Assembly (NCBI GenBank): GCA_949361645.1
Contig: CASHZP010000001.1
Span: 96,197-160,196, forward strand
DNA from: Spongilla lacustris
Lineage: Eukaryota > Porifera > Demospongiae > Spongillida > Spongillidae
Length of the DNA stretch: 64,000 nucleotides
Direction: 5' to 3'
The position numbers and the translations under genes are program-made. Below are positions 25,861-38,277 of the stretch, in pieces. How positions within the stretch are numbered: position 1 is the first letter of the stretch; each line of letters opens with the position of its first letter. Under the pieces are notes generated by a model. It searched no databases and was not told the origin of the DNA. It saw nothing but the letters and a program-made list of their open reading frames with translations.

Positions 25861-26399
25861 GCTAAATCACTAAAAGAGCCAATAGCCCCACCCCCACGCA
25901 TGGGGCTTCACTACATTACAAGTCCAGACAGCAGCCCAGCATAACCAACAGATGCCATGCAGAGCTACCAACCCGCACTACTATGGAACCACCCGCCCAT
26001 ATCAGACCCTACACATGAACCACCATTTAACCAATGGGGTCAGCTTCCACAATACCAGCGGAGTCACTACTAACCCTCTCGCTACAAATGGAGTGGCAGC
26101 TCCCACAATTCAGGGGAGCCGTTAACTACATGTGCATGTACCAAGGGAAGCCACACATGCCCCCTCCCAACACTACCAGTGGAACTATTAGCCCTCACTG
26201 CAAATGGACTTACATGTATATGTAGCAGATCCCCTGGGTCCAGCCCCCTCCCCGCACCCACTATTTATCGTTCATTGCAAGTTCAAGGAACCAATGGAAC
26301 CATTAGCCCTCACTGCAGGTGCCCGACACACTGGGCCACGGCCCTCCTGCCCAATACCTGTCCTTCACTGCACGTAGAGTCAACGCTGGACCCAGGGAC

Positions 26400-29300
26400 C
26401 AATGGGACCAGCTCCCATGACTATTGATGGATGCTAGTGAATAGCCCCGCACTGCATGTCCGGTTAAGCACCAGCGGCCCCATGGTCATTGGGGTCCCCC
26501 AGAATAATCATGCTGATGGAGACTTACACTACAAGTGCCTCACACACTGGGACCAGCCCGCACGGCCCTCCTACCCACTACCTGTCCTTCACTGCATGCA
26601 CGTAGGGTCAACCGCCCAGGGTCAGCTCCCTCACTGCATGTGGATAAATAACATTGATGCAGTTGACCTTAGTAGCCCCACACTGCATATCCAGTTAGCA
26701 CCAGCTGAGCCATTACTGATGGAGTTATCAGACTGCCAGCAAGAGAGCAACCAGCTGCCAAACATGCCAGGGTCAATGGGGTCCCCCAGAATAATCATGC
26801 TGGTGGAGATTCACACTACAAGTGCTTCACACACTGGGACTAGCCCGCACGGCCCTCCTGCCCACTACCTGTCCTTCACTGCATGTAGAGTTAACAACCC
26901 AGGGACCAATTGAGTCAGCTCCCATAACAATTAATGGAAGTTAACTTAATAGCCCCACACAGCACGTCCAGTTAGCACCAGCTGAGCCATTACTGATGGA
27001 GTTATCAGACTGCCAGCAAGAGAGCAACCAGCTGCCAAACACGCCAAGGTCAATGGGGTCCCCCAGAATAATCATGCTGGTGGAGATTCACACTGCAAGT
27101 GCTTCACACACTGGGACCAGCCCGCACGGCCCTCCTGCCCACCACCTGTCCTTCACTGCATGTAGAGTTAACAACCCAGGGACCAATTGAGTCAGCTCCC
27201 ATAACTATTAATGGAAGTGAACTTAATAGCCCCACACAGCACGTCCAGTTAGCACCAGCTGAGACATTACATATAAAGTTATCAGACTGCCAGCAAGAGA
27301 GCAACCAGCTGCCAAACACCCCAGGGTCATTGGGGGCCCCCAGAAAAATCATGCTGTTGGAGACTCACACTACAAGTGCCTCACACACTGGGACCAGCCC
27401 GCACGGCCCTCCTTCCCACTACCTGTCCTTCACTGCATGCATGTAGAGTCAACTGCCCTGGGTCAGCTCCCTCACTGCATGTGGATAAGTAACGTTGATG
27501 CAGTTGACCTTAGTAGCCCCACACTGCACGTCCAGTTAGCACCAGCTGAGCCATTACTGATGGAGTTATCAGACTGCCAGCAAGAGAGCAACCAGCTGTC
27601 AAACACGCCAGGGTCATTGGGGGCACCCAGAAAAATCATGCGGGTGGAGACTCACACAACAAGTGCCTCACACACTGGTACCAGCTCGTACAGCCCTCCT
27701 GCCCACTACCTGTTCTTCACTGCACGTAGAGATAACGGCCCAGCGATCAATGGGGTCAGCTCCCTCCAAAGCAAGCGCTAATCCAAGTTAACTTTACAGC
27801 CCCACACTGCACGTCCAGTTAGCACCAACGAAGCCATTGCAGATGGAGTAATCAGACTACCAGCACGGGAGCAAACAGCTGCCAAACACCCCAAGGTCAT
27901 TGGCCCCTCACCCCTAGAATAATCATGCTGGTGGAGACTTACACTACAACTGCCTCACACACTGGGACCAGCCCGTACAGCCCTCCTGCCCACTACCTGT
28001 TCTTCAGAGCCTACAGCCCAGCGATCAATTGGGTCAGCTCCCTCTAAAGCAATCATTAATTCAAGTTACCTTCAGAGCCACACACTGCACGTCCAGTTAG
28101 CACCAACGGAGCCATTACAGATGGAGTTACCAGACTACCAGCAAGGGAGCAAACAGTTGCCAAGCACCCCAAGCTCATTGGCCCCCCCCCCCCCCCCAGA
28201 ATAATCAAGCTGATGTAGACTCACACTACAAGTGCCTCACACACTGGGACCAGCCCGTACGGCCCTCCAGTTCTTCACTGCTCGTAGAGTCAACGGCCCA
28301 GCGATCAATGGGGTCAGCTCCCTCTAAAGTAATCATTAATTCAAGTTACCTTCAGAGCCACACACTGCACGTCCAGTTAGCACCAATGGAGCCATTACAG
28401 ATGGAGTTACCAGACTACCAGCAAGAGAGCAAACAGTTGCCAAACACCCCAAGGTCATTGGCCCCCCCCCCCCTTCCCCTCCCCCTAGAATAATCAAGCT
28501 GGTGGAGACTCACACTACAAGTGCCTCACACACTTGGACCAGCTCGTACAGCCCTCCTGCCCACTACCTGTTCTTCACTGCACGTAGAGATAACGGCCCA
28601 GCGATCAATGGGGTCAGCTCCCTCCAAAGCAAGCGCTAATCCAAGTTAACTTTACAGCCCCACACTGCACGTCCAGTTAGCACCAACGAAGCCATTGCAG
28701 ATGGAGTAATCAGACTACCAGCACGGGAGCAAACAGCTGCCAAACACCCCAAGGTCATTGGCCCCTCACCCCTAGAATAATCATGCTGGTGGAGACTCAC
28801 ACTACAAGTGCCTCACACACTGGGACCAGCCCGTACAGCCCTCCTGCCCACTACCTGTTCTTCAAAGCCTACAGCCCAGCGATCAATTGGGTCAGCTCCC
28901 TCTAAAGCAATCATTAATTCAAGTTACCTTCAGAGCCACACACTGCACGTCCAGTTAGCACCAACGGAGCCATTACAGATGGAGTTACCAGACTACCAGC
29001 AAGAGAGCAAACAGTTGCCAAACACCCCAAGGTCATTGGCCCCCCCTTCCCCTCCCCCCAGAATAATCAAGCTGGTGGAGACTCACACTACAAGTGCCCC
29101 ACACACTGAGACCAGCCCGTATGGCCCTCCTGTTCTTCACTGCACGTAGAGTCAACGGCCCAGCGATCAATCGGGTTAGCTCCCTCCAAAGCAAGCGTTA
29201 ATCCAAGTTAGCTTAATAGCCCCACACTGCACATCCAGTTAGCACCAATGGAGCCATTACAGATGGAGTTATTAGACTACCAGCAAGGGAGCAAACAGCT

Positions 29301-31060
29301 GCCAAACACCCCAAAGTCATTGGCCCCTCACCCCTAGAATAATTATGCTGGTGGAGACTCACACTACAAGTGCCTCACACACTGGGACCAGCCCGTACGG
29401 CCCTCCAGTTCTTCACTGCACGTAGAGTCAACGGCCCAGCGATCAATGGGGTCAGCTCCCTCTAAAGCAATCATTCATTCAAGTTACCTTCAGAGCCCCA
29501 CACTGCACGTCCAGTTAGCACCAGCTGAGCCATTACAGATGGAGTTACCAGACTACCAGCAAGGGAGCAAACAGTTGCCAAGCACCCCAAGCTCATTGGC
29601 CCCCCCCCCCCCCCCCCTCCCCCCAGAATAATCAAGCTGATGTAGACTCACACTACAAGTGCCTCACACACTGAGACCAGCCCGTATGGCCCTCCTGTTC
29701 TTCACTGCACGTAGAGTCAACGGCCCAGCGATCAATCGGGTTAGCTCCCTCCAAAGCAAGCGTTAATCCAAGTTAGCTTAATAGCCCCACACTGCACATC
29801 CAGTTAGCACCAATGGAGCCATTACAGATGGAGTTATTAGACTACCAGCAAGGGAGCAAACAGCTGCCAAACACCCCAAAATCATTGGCCCCTCACCCCT
29901 AGAATAATTATGCTGGTGGAGACTCACACTACAAGTGCCTCACACACTGGGACCAGCCCGTACGGCCCTCCAGTTCTTCACTGCACGTAGAGTCAACGGC
30001 CCAGCGATCAATGGGGTCAGCTCCCTCTAAAGCAATCATTCATTCAAGTTACCTTCAGAGCCCCACACTGCACGTCCAGTTAGCACCAGCTGAGCCATTA
30101 CAGATGGAGTTACCAGACTACCAGCAAGGGAGCAAACAGTTGCCGAACACCCCAAGGTCATTGGCCCGCCCCCCTCCCCCCAGAATAATCAAGCTGGTGG
30201 AGACTCACACTACAAGTGCCTCACACACTTGGACCAGCTCGTACAGCCCTCCTGCCCACTACCTGTTCTTCACTGCATGTAGAGTCAACGGCCCAGCGAT
30301 CAATGGGGTCAGCTCCCTCCAAAGCAAGCGCTAATCCCAGTTAACTTTACAGCCCCACACTGCATGTCCTGTTAGCACCAACGAAGCCATTGCAGATGGA
30401 GTCATCAGACTACCAGCACGGGAGCAAACAGCTGCCAAGCACCCCAAGCTCATTGGCCCCCCCCCCCTCCCCCCTTAGAATAATCAAGCTGTTGTAGACT
30501 CACACTACAAGTGCCTCACACACTGGGACCAGCTCGTACGGCCCGCCAGTTCTTCACTGCACGTAGAGTCAACAGCCCAGCGATCAATGGGGTCAGCTCC
30601 CTCTAAAGCAATCATTCATTCAAGTTACCTTCAGAGCCCCACACTGCACGTCCAGTTAGCACCAGCTGAGCCATTACAGATGGAGTTACCAGACTACCAG
30701 CAAGGGAGCAAACAGTTGCCGAACACCCCAAGGTCATTGGCCCGCCCCCCTCCCCCCAGAATAATCAAGCTGGTGGAGACTCACACTACAAGTGCCTCAC
30801 ACACTGGGACCAGCCAGTACGGCCCTCCTGTTCTTCACTGCACGTAGAGTCAACGGCCCAGCAATCAATCGGGTTAGCTCCCTCCAAAGCAAGCGTTAAT
30901 CCAAGTTAGCTTTATAGCCCCACACTGCACGTCCAGTTAGCACCAATGGGGCCATTACAGATGGAGTTGTCAGACTACCAGCAAGGGAGCAAACAGCTGC
31001 CAAACACCCCAAGGTCATCAGAATAATCATGCTGGTGGCGACTCACTACAAAGCACCCAC
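26400..31060 (+). repeat. Left array of ~284-bp tandem repeats, about 17 copies
   Basis: Each unit contains CACACACTGGGACCAGCCCG, CACTGCACGTAGAGTCAACG, TGCACGTCCAGTTAGCACC, CAGACTACCAGCAAGGGAGC and GCCAAACACCCCAAGGTCAT, followed by a variable C run. The period is about 280-288 bp and usually not a multiple of three, so the repeated open frames of 60-160 codons do not form one gene. Two subtypes are visible: early copies (to about 27,650) with CAGCTGAGCC and no C run, and later copies with CAACGGAGCC and C runs. Confidence 0.9.
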
Positions 31061-31499
31061 GGCCTTCCTGCCCACTACCTGTCCTTCACTGATCGTAGAG
31101 TCAATGGCCCAAAACACTGGGGCCAGCTACAGTGGCCCCCTATTATAGCCCCACAAAGTACAATCACTAGCTTCTCACTCCCCAGACCCACTACCAGTGA
31201 AACCATTAAGCCCTACATACCGTCAGGGGAACCATCAACTACTAGTGGAGCTACCAGCTCGTACTGGACAAATGGGAACACCACCACTGAAGCATCCTCC
31301 ATCGTAGAGTCTACAATGTACATGTCTACGTTTTTCTCTTCTTCTTTTGTAGAGTTTGTGCAGTCTTGTTTTGAAGTGAAGCCATGTGGTTATTGGTGAA
31401 TATAGTTAACTGCCCTATCAGTACTGATTGCGGTGGGTCTGCAACCGTGGTAGATTTATATAGACAACCAAGGCTTGCAGAGAGCTTTTAGAGATAAAA

Positions 31500-31990
31500 G
31501 CCTACTGGCATATCATGTTGTGCTAGTTTGAATGTCACATAAATTGCATGCTCAGTCACAGCTACAATGTGGCACAGTGAAGACATCAGAATTCGTGACC
31601 ACACAAGTGGAGTTAACGGACCCTGCATGGTCATGCAGGGATGTCACCAGCCATTACCAGTGTAACCCAGTTTCACCTGTGCCCCAGGCCACGACCAATA
31701 ACACTAGTACATACATTTTTGCAAATGGAGACACCAGTCTAGGGCTAGCTAGTTGATGGCACCATTAAATTTGTGAGGTCCACTTGTAGTGTGGGGACTT
31801 CTAGTCTGTTTTCAGCTAGAAGGCTGGCTACATTAATCCCTGATTAATATTGTAGGGATTGCTTACTCCACTGCAGTATACAATACCAGCCCCAAACTGC
31901 AATTTGCTCCATGCACACAACCAGCTGAATCCCCGCACTTTTACTTTACTGTACATCAACAGTGTAAAGCACTACATGTGTAGTTCTTAG
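31500..31990. other. Spacer of the 11.2 kb fold-back
   Basis: Unpaired sequence between the two arms. It holds a 74-codon plus-strand frame (31,532-31,756) that I do not recognise and a short hairpin around CCCTGCATGGTCATGCAGGG (about 31,620-31,640). Confidence 0.6.
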
Positions 31991-32449
31991 GCTTTCTTTT
32001 TTTCTCTACATGTAAAAGCCCTCTGCAGGCCTTGGTTGACTATATAAATCTACCACGGTTGCAGACCCACCGCAATCAGTACCGATAGGGCAGCTAACTA
32101 TATTCACCAATAACCACATGGCTTCACTTCAAAACAAGACTGCACAAACTCTACAAAAGAAGAAGAGAAAAACGTAGACATGTACATTGTAGACTCTACA
32201 ATGGAGAATGCTTCAGTGGTGGTGTTCCCATTTGTCCAGTACGAGCTGGTAGCTCCACTAGTAGTTGATGGTTCCCCTGACGGTATGTAGGGCTTAATGG
32301 TTTCACTGGTAGTGGGTCTGGGGAGTGAGAAGCTAGTGATTGTACTTTGTGGGGCTATAATAGGGGCCACTGTAGCTGGCCCCAGTGTTTTGGGCCGTTG
32401 ACTCTACGATCAGTGAAGGACAGGTAGTGGGCAGGAAGGCCGTGGGTGC

Positions 32450-35040
32450 TGGTCCCAGTGTGAGGCGCTTGTAGTGAGTCTCCACCAGCATGATTATTCT
32501 GAAGACCCTGGGGTGTTTGGCAGCTGTTTGCTCCCTTGCTGGTAGTCTAATAACTCCATCTGTAATGGCTCCATTGGTGCTAACTGGACGTGCAATGTGG
32601 GGCTATTAAGCTAACTTGGATTAACGCTTCCTTTGGAGGGAGCTAACCCAATTGATCGCTGGGCCGTTGACTCTACGTGCAGTGAAGAACAGGAGGGCCG
32701 TACTGGCTGGTCCCAGTGTGTGAGGCACTTGTAGTGTGAGTCTCCACCAGCTTGATTATTCTGGGCGGAGGGGGGGGGGGGGGGGGGGGGCCAATGACCT
32801 TGGGGTGTTTGGCAACTGTTTGCTCTCTTGCTGGTAGTCTGGTAACTCCATCTGTAATGGCTCCGTTGGTGCTAACTGGACGTGCAGTGTATGGCTCTGA
32901 AGGTAACTTGAATGAATGATTGCTGTCGAGGGAGCTGACCCCATTGATCGCTGGGCCGTTGACTCTACGTGCAGTGAAGAACTGGAGGGCCGTACGGGCT
33001 GGTCCCAGTGTTTGAGGCACTTGTAGTGTGAGTCTTGATTATTCTGGGGGGAGGGAGGGGGGGGAGGGCAATGACCTTGGGGTGCTTGGCAACTGTTATG
33101 TGCAGTGTGGGGCTCTGAAGGTAACTTGAATTAATGATTGCTTTAGAGGGAGCTGACCCCATTGATCGCTGGGCTGTAGGCTCTGAAGAACAGGTAATGG
33201 GCAGGAGGGCTGTACGGGCTAGTCCCAGTGTGTGAGGCACTTGTAGTGTGAGTCTCCACCAGCATGATTATTCTAGGGGTGAGGGGCCAATGACCTTGGG
33301 GTGTTTGGCAGCTGTTTGCTCCGGTGCTGGTAGTCCGATGACTCCATCTGCAATGGCTTCGTTGGTGCTAACTGGACGTGCAGTGTGGGGCTGTAAAGTT
33401 AACTTGGATTAACGCTTGCTTTGGAGGGAGCTGACCCCATTGATCGCTGGGCCGTTAACTCAAGGGCCGTACGAGCTGGTTCCAGTGTGTGAGGCACTTG
33501 TTGTGTGAGTCTCCACCAGCATGATTTTTCTGGGTGCCCCCAATGAACCTAGCATGTTTGGCAGCTGGTTGCTCTCTTGCTGGCAGTCTGATAACTCCAT
33601 CTGTAATGGCTCAGCTGGTGCTAACTGGATGTGCAATGTGGGGCTACTAAGGTCAACTGCATCAATGTTACTTATCCACATGCAGTGAGGGAGCTAACTC
33701 TGGGCAGTTGACTGTACGTGCATGCAGTGAAGGACAGGTAGTGGGTAGGAGGGCCGTGCGGGCTGGTCCCAGTGTGTGAGGCACTTGTAGTGTGAGTCTC
33801 CATCGGCATGATTATTCAGGGGGACCCCAATGACCATGGGGTGTTTGGCAGCTGGTTACTCTCTTGCTGGCAGTCTGATAACTCCATGTGTAATGGCACC
33901 GCTGGTGCTAACTGGACGTGCTGTGTGGGGCTATTAAGTTCACTTGCATTAATAGTTATGGGAGCTGACTCAATTGGTCCCTGGGTTGTTAACTCTAGAT
34001 GCAGTGAAGGACAGGTAGTGGGCAGGAGGGCCGTACGGGCTGGTCCCAGTGTGTGAGGCACTTGTTGTGTAAGTCTCCACCAGCATGATTTTTCTGGGTG
34101 CCCCCAATGACCCTGGCGTGTTTGGCAGCTGGTTGCTCTCTTGCTGGCAGTCTGATAACTCTATATGTAATGTCTCAGCTGGTGCTAACTGGACGTGCTG
34201 TGGGGCTATTAAGTTCACTTGCATTAATAAGTTATGGGAGCTGACTCAATTGGTCCCTGGGTTGTTAACTCTAGATGCAGTGAAGGCCGTTCAGGCTGGT
34301 CCCAGTGTGTGAGGCACTTGTAGTGTGAGTCTCCAACAGCATGATTTTTCTGGGGCCCCCAATGACCCTGGGGTGTTTGGCAGCTGGTTGCTCTCTTACT
34401 GGCAGTCTGATAACTCTATATGTAATGGCACCGCTGGTGCTAACTGGACGTGCTGTGTGGGGCTATTAAGTTCACTTGCATTAATAGTTATGGGAGCTGA
34501 CTCAATTGGTCCCTGGGTTGTTAACTCTACATGCAGTGAAGGACAGGTAGTGGGCAGGAGGGCTGTGCGGGCTGGTCCCAGTGTGTGAGGCACTTGTAGT
34601 GTGAGTCTCCAACAGCATGATTTTTCTGGGGGCCCCCAATGACCCTGGGGTGTTTGGCAGCTGGTTGCTCTCTTGCTGGCAGTCTGATAACTCTATATGT
34701 AATGTCTCAGTTGGTGCTAACTGGACGTGCTGTGTGGGGCTATTAAGTTTACTTGCATCAATAGTTATGGGAGCCGACTCAATTGGTCCCTGGGTTGTTA
34801 ACTCTACATGCAGTGAAGGACAGGTAGTGGGTAGGAGGGCCGTGCGGGCTGGTCCCAATGTGTGAGGCTCTTGTAGTATGAATCTCCACCAGTATGATTA
34901 TTCTGGGGGACCCCAATGACCATGGAGTGTTTGGCAGCTGTTTGCTCTCTTGCTGGCAGTCTGATAACTCCATATGTAATGGCACCGCTGGTGCTTAACC
35001 GGACATGCAGTGCGGGGCTATTCACTAGCATCCATCAATA
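32450..35040 (-). repeat. Right array of the ~284-bp repeat, about 10 copies, inverted
   Basis: The same unit as at 26,400-31,060 on the opposite strand, in the same order from outside inward (C-run-free subtype outermost, G/C-run subtype innermost). There are about seven fewer copies, and some units are shortened (for example near 33,040-33,100). Confidence 0.9.
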
Positions 35041-36360
35041 GTCATGGGAGCTGGTCCCATTGGTCCCTGGGTCCAGCGTTGACTCTACGTGCAGTGAAGG
35101 ACAGGTATTGGGCAGGAGGGCCGTGGCCCAGTGTGTCGGGCACCTGCAGTGAGGGCTAATGGTTCCATTGGTTCCTTGAACTTGCAGTGAACGATAAATA
35201 GTGGGTGCGGGGAGGGGGCTGGACCCAGGGGATCTGCTACATATACATGTAAGTCCATTTGCAGTGAGGGCTAATAGTTCCACTGGTAGTGTTGGGAGGG
35301 GGCATGTGTGGCTTCCCTTGGTACATGCACATGTAGTTAACGGCTCCCCTTAATGGTGGGAGCTGCCAACTCCATTTGTAGCGAGAGGGTTAGTAGTGAC
35401 TCCGCTGGTATTGTGGAAGCTGACCCCATTGGTTAAATGGTGGTTCATGTGTAGGGTCTGATATGGGCGGGTGGTTCCATAGTAGTGCGGGTTGGTAGCT
35501 CTGCATGGCATCTGTTGGTTATGCTGGGCTGCTGTCTGGACTTGTAATGTAGTGAAGCCCCATGCGTGGGGGTGGGGCTATTGGCTCTTTTAGTGATTTA
35601 GCGGCTGTTTACTCCCTACAACCGCCATCGTCAGTGGTATGACCGCCATCACTACCGTTCTCAACCTCCCCATCCTCGTCGAATATCGACCGTCGTATCC
35701 GTACCGCTCGAACTCGTCCGCGGATTGAAACTCTTACGAGCTTGTCTTCAGTGGATCTCGCCGCATCGTTTATCTATACACAGAAGATAACGAATAACAA
35801 CTGTGACAGGGACGATAGATTTAAAAAAAACTGACCCAGCTAGCTAGCGCAGTAGAGGTGTGGCTATAAGTTATCAAAGTCTCAGCCCACAGGAAGTTGT
35901 TGCATATTCATATCATTTGGTATGGAAGCAGTTCACGCACGTACAACGGCGCGATTCGAGCGGGAAACTTGTACCAACTTTGCGCCGCTGTATCTCAGTA
36001 ACGCATGACATAAAAATTAACGAACAGAACAAATCGATAGGTATACGACCTCTCTACCTACAAACCGAATTTGAAGCAAATTGATTACTCCTACCAAAAG
36101 TTATGGCGGGTTTGAACCCAGTGGGGTATCGAACGTTGCAATACTGGTACGGAGTAAGTGAAAGATTCCAAAATGTATTTTACCATAGAGAAATGGTATA
36201 GTATGAAGTGCTGAAAATAGGATGTCGATAGCTTTAACCGTTGGGAAGTTATAGCTATTTAAACGTAAAGGTATTTTATAAGATTTTATATATTTATACG
36301 AGGGCTCATTTTGTCGGAAACTGTCCCATATATATATATATGCCCGTGGCGGGCAAAGGG

Positions 36361-36539
36361 CTAAACTAAGCCCAGCTAGATCTGGGAAAAGTTAGCTGAT
36401 CCGCTAACAAATCCAGCTAGACCTGGATGTATGGTCCCATCGCGCATCCCTAAAACGGGGAAACGCAATACGTCCAGGTCTAGCTGGATTTATTAGCGGA
36501 TCAGCTAACTTTTCCCAGATCTAGCTGGGCTTAGTTTAG
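36361..36539. mobile_element. 179-bp hairpin MITE
   Basis: Arms of 67 bp (36,361-36,427 and 36,473-36,539) are complementary with one mismatch, around a 45-bp loop. Ends are CTAAACTAAGCCCAGCTAG and its complement. It sits between the 11.2 kb fold-back and the right 185-bp inverted repeat. The corresponding place on the left (about 23,038-23,055) has only about 11 bp (AGTTAGCTAA) between the same flanks CCTAAG and CCCTTTG. Confidence 0.8.
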
Positions 36540-36713
36540 CTTAGGTTTAGCAGTATGTAAAGTAAGTTTACAAATCATTCCGAAAGTTGTGAAATGACGT
36601 TGTTCGGCTTGGGTTGTACGACACCTTATAGGTGGTATCTATAAAGCGCACTTGTTAATTACATGTTAATTGATTTAGATTAATATTAAGAAGGGGGTCC
36701 CTAAAGTAAAGTA

Positions 36714-36990
36714 CACCCCAATGATACATGCTTGTGAGTGTGCTAAGCTTAAACCCTAATGATACATGCTTTTACCTGCGCGTAAAGCTATGGGTACCGT
36801 TTGCTGTTTTGAAACAAAACTAGGGAAAGCGCATCCTGGTCATCGGTACCCATTGCATTGTATCGCTTTACATATCACACCAAGCAAGATAAAACTCACC
36901 GGAATGGATACTGGAATGGCAGATTAATGATAGGAGTCCTGAATGTATTCCAGTTAATAAGTATACACCCCTACTGATGACATAAAATTT
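36714..36990. other. Flank of the composite element, no gene seen
   Basis: Contains a repeated AATGATACATGCTT (about 36,719 and 36,756) and an inverted GGGTACCG / CGGTACCC pair (about 36,791 and 36,844). No coding content. Confidence 0.4.
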
Positions 36991-36995
36991 GTGTC

Positions 36996-37770
36996 CTGGG
37001 GGGGATGTTTGAAAATTGTCCTGGGGGGGGGGGGGGGGCATCATAGCATAAAATCTCATGTCTTGGGGGGGGGGGGGGGGGGGGGGGGGGGCCGTAGTGT
37101 GGCATCATCCTACATCACTGTCCTAGGGGTTGTGTACATATCATGTTGGATAATTATTGTTCTTGGGGGGGGTAGTGAGGCAACATCTTCTATGGTGTTA
37201 CATGTGTGTATAAATAATAATGTCTTGGGGGGGGGGGGGGGGAATGGGGTGTCTACAAAAAGTGTCTTGGGGAGGTTGAGTGGCTATGTCACTGTCCTAG
37301 GGGGTGTCAAAGAAAAATGTCTGGGGGGGGGGGGGGGGGGGGGTAGGGTGGCTATGTCACTGTCCTAGGGGGTGTCTACAAAAAGTGTCTTGGGGGGGGG
37401 GTTGAGTGGCTATGTCAATGTCCTAGGGTGTGTGTATAAATAATGTCTTGGGGGGGTAGAGTGGCTATGTCACTGTCCTAGAGGGTGTCTATAAAAAATG
37501 TCTTGGGGGGGGGGGGGGGGGGGGTAGGGTGGCTACATGTATGTCACTGTCCTAGGGGGTGTCTACAAAAAGTGTCTTGGGGGGGGGTTGAGTGGCTATG
37601 TCAATGTCCTAGGGTGTGTGTATAAATAATGTCTTGGGGGGGTAGAGTGGCTATGTCACTGTCCTAGAGGGTGTCTATAAAAAATGTCTTGGGGGGGGGG
37701 GGGGGGGGGGTAGGGTGGCTACATGTATGTCACTGTCCTAGGGGGTGTCTACAAAAAGTGTCTTGGAGGG
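36996..37770 (+). repeat. G-run minisatellite
   Basis: Units of the form GTCTTGG(G)n-TAG-GTGGCTATGTCACTGTCCTAG(G)n-TGTCTA with G runs from 6 to over 20. A ~182-bp segment (about 37,378-37,555) is repeated almost exactly at about 37,560-37,740. Dense G tracts on one strand make G-quadruplex formation plausible. Confidence 0.9.
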
Positions 37771-37771
37771 G

Positions 37772-38018
37772 TTGACAATGATCAACAACGTGAGACATGG
37801 AAAGAACACAAACTTAACAATAAAGCCAATTTGGAAGACATGTGTAGGAAGAACCATATATACCAATACCTTCTGGAAAAATTCCTAAACATAATTTGGT
37901 AAAACTTATTGTTCAAAACTGTGGTGAAGAAATTCCTCCAACTGCAATATTGTATGCAGGTGATATAGAACATATTCCTAAAATTACTACTACTATATTT
38001 AATCATAAATTTATAAAT
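37772..38018. other. AT-rich segment interrupting the G-run array
   Basis: About 250 bp of unrelated sequence between two parts of the GTCTTGGGGG array. No terminal repeats or target duplication recognised. A short stretch reads as coding-like Lys/Asn-rich peptide on either strand; not supported as a gene. Confidence 0.5.
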
Positions 38019-38139
38019 CATGTCTTGGGGGTGTGTATAAATCATGTCTTGAGGGGGTACATCCCTGTCCTATAGGGGGTGTGCATTAATCATGTCTTGG
38101 AGGGGTAGTGTGGCTACATCACCGTCCTTAGGTGTGTGT

Positions 38140-38277
38140 ATAAATCATGTCTTGGGGGGTAGAGTGGCTATAAATCATGTCTTGGGGGGTAGAGTGGCTA
38201 TAAATCATGTCTTGGGGGGTAGAGTGGCTATAAATCATGTCTTGGGGGGTAGAGTGGCTATAAATCATGTCTTGTAA
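38140..38277 (+). repeat. 30-bp tandem array, about 4.5 copies
   Basis: Exact repeats of ATAAATCATGTCTTGGGGGG followed by TAGAGTGGCT. It belongs to the same sequence family as the G-run array at 36,996-37,770 but is homogenised. Confidence 0.95.

Larger units (their letters stand above)
25122..36341. mobile_element. 11.2 kb fold-back element with satellite-filled arms
   Basis: The left arm (25,122 to about 31,500) and right arm (about 31,990 to 36,341) are inverted copies around a ~0.5 kb spacer. Outer parts pair as x with 61,462-x over at least 25,378-26,427 without net gaps and with very few mismatches. Inner parts are arrays of a ~284-bp repeat, longer on the left. Both outer ends are TATATATATATGGGACAG. 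No transposase is present. Structurally it resembles fold-back (FB-type) elements or a large inverted duplication; no target duplication is evident at the AT-rich ends. Confidence 0.75.
22857..36713. mobile_element. Possible 13.9 kb composite element bounded by ~185-bp inverted repeats
   Basis: 22,857-23,042 and 36,543-36,713 are inverted copies (ends TACTTTACTCTAGGGACC and TACTTTACTTTAGGGACC; internal landmarks GATTTAGATTAATATTAAG and ACGACACCTTATAGGTGGT). CAC borders both ends outside, which is a possible 3-bp target duplication but could be chance. The left end directly abuts the CAACAC duplication of the 10.1 kb element. Inside are a minisatellite, the 11.2 kb fold-back and a small hairpin MITE. 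No transposase is recognisable. Confidence 0.55.

Noticed and set aside
26431..27781. Repeated 60-160 codon frames (LHVQLAPAEPLLMELSDCQQ type) as a repeat-protein gene
   Set aside because: The unit length is usually not a multiple of three, stops occur in every unit boundary region and the inverted copies show the same; it is a satellite.
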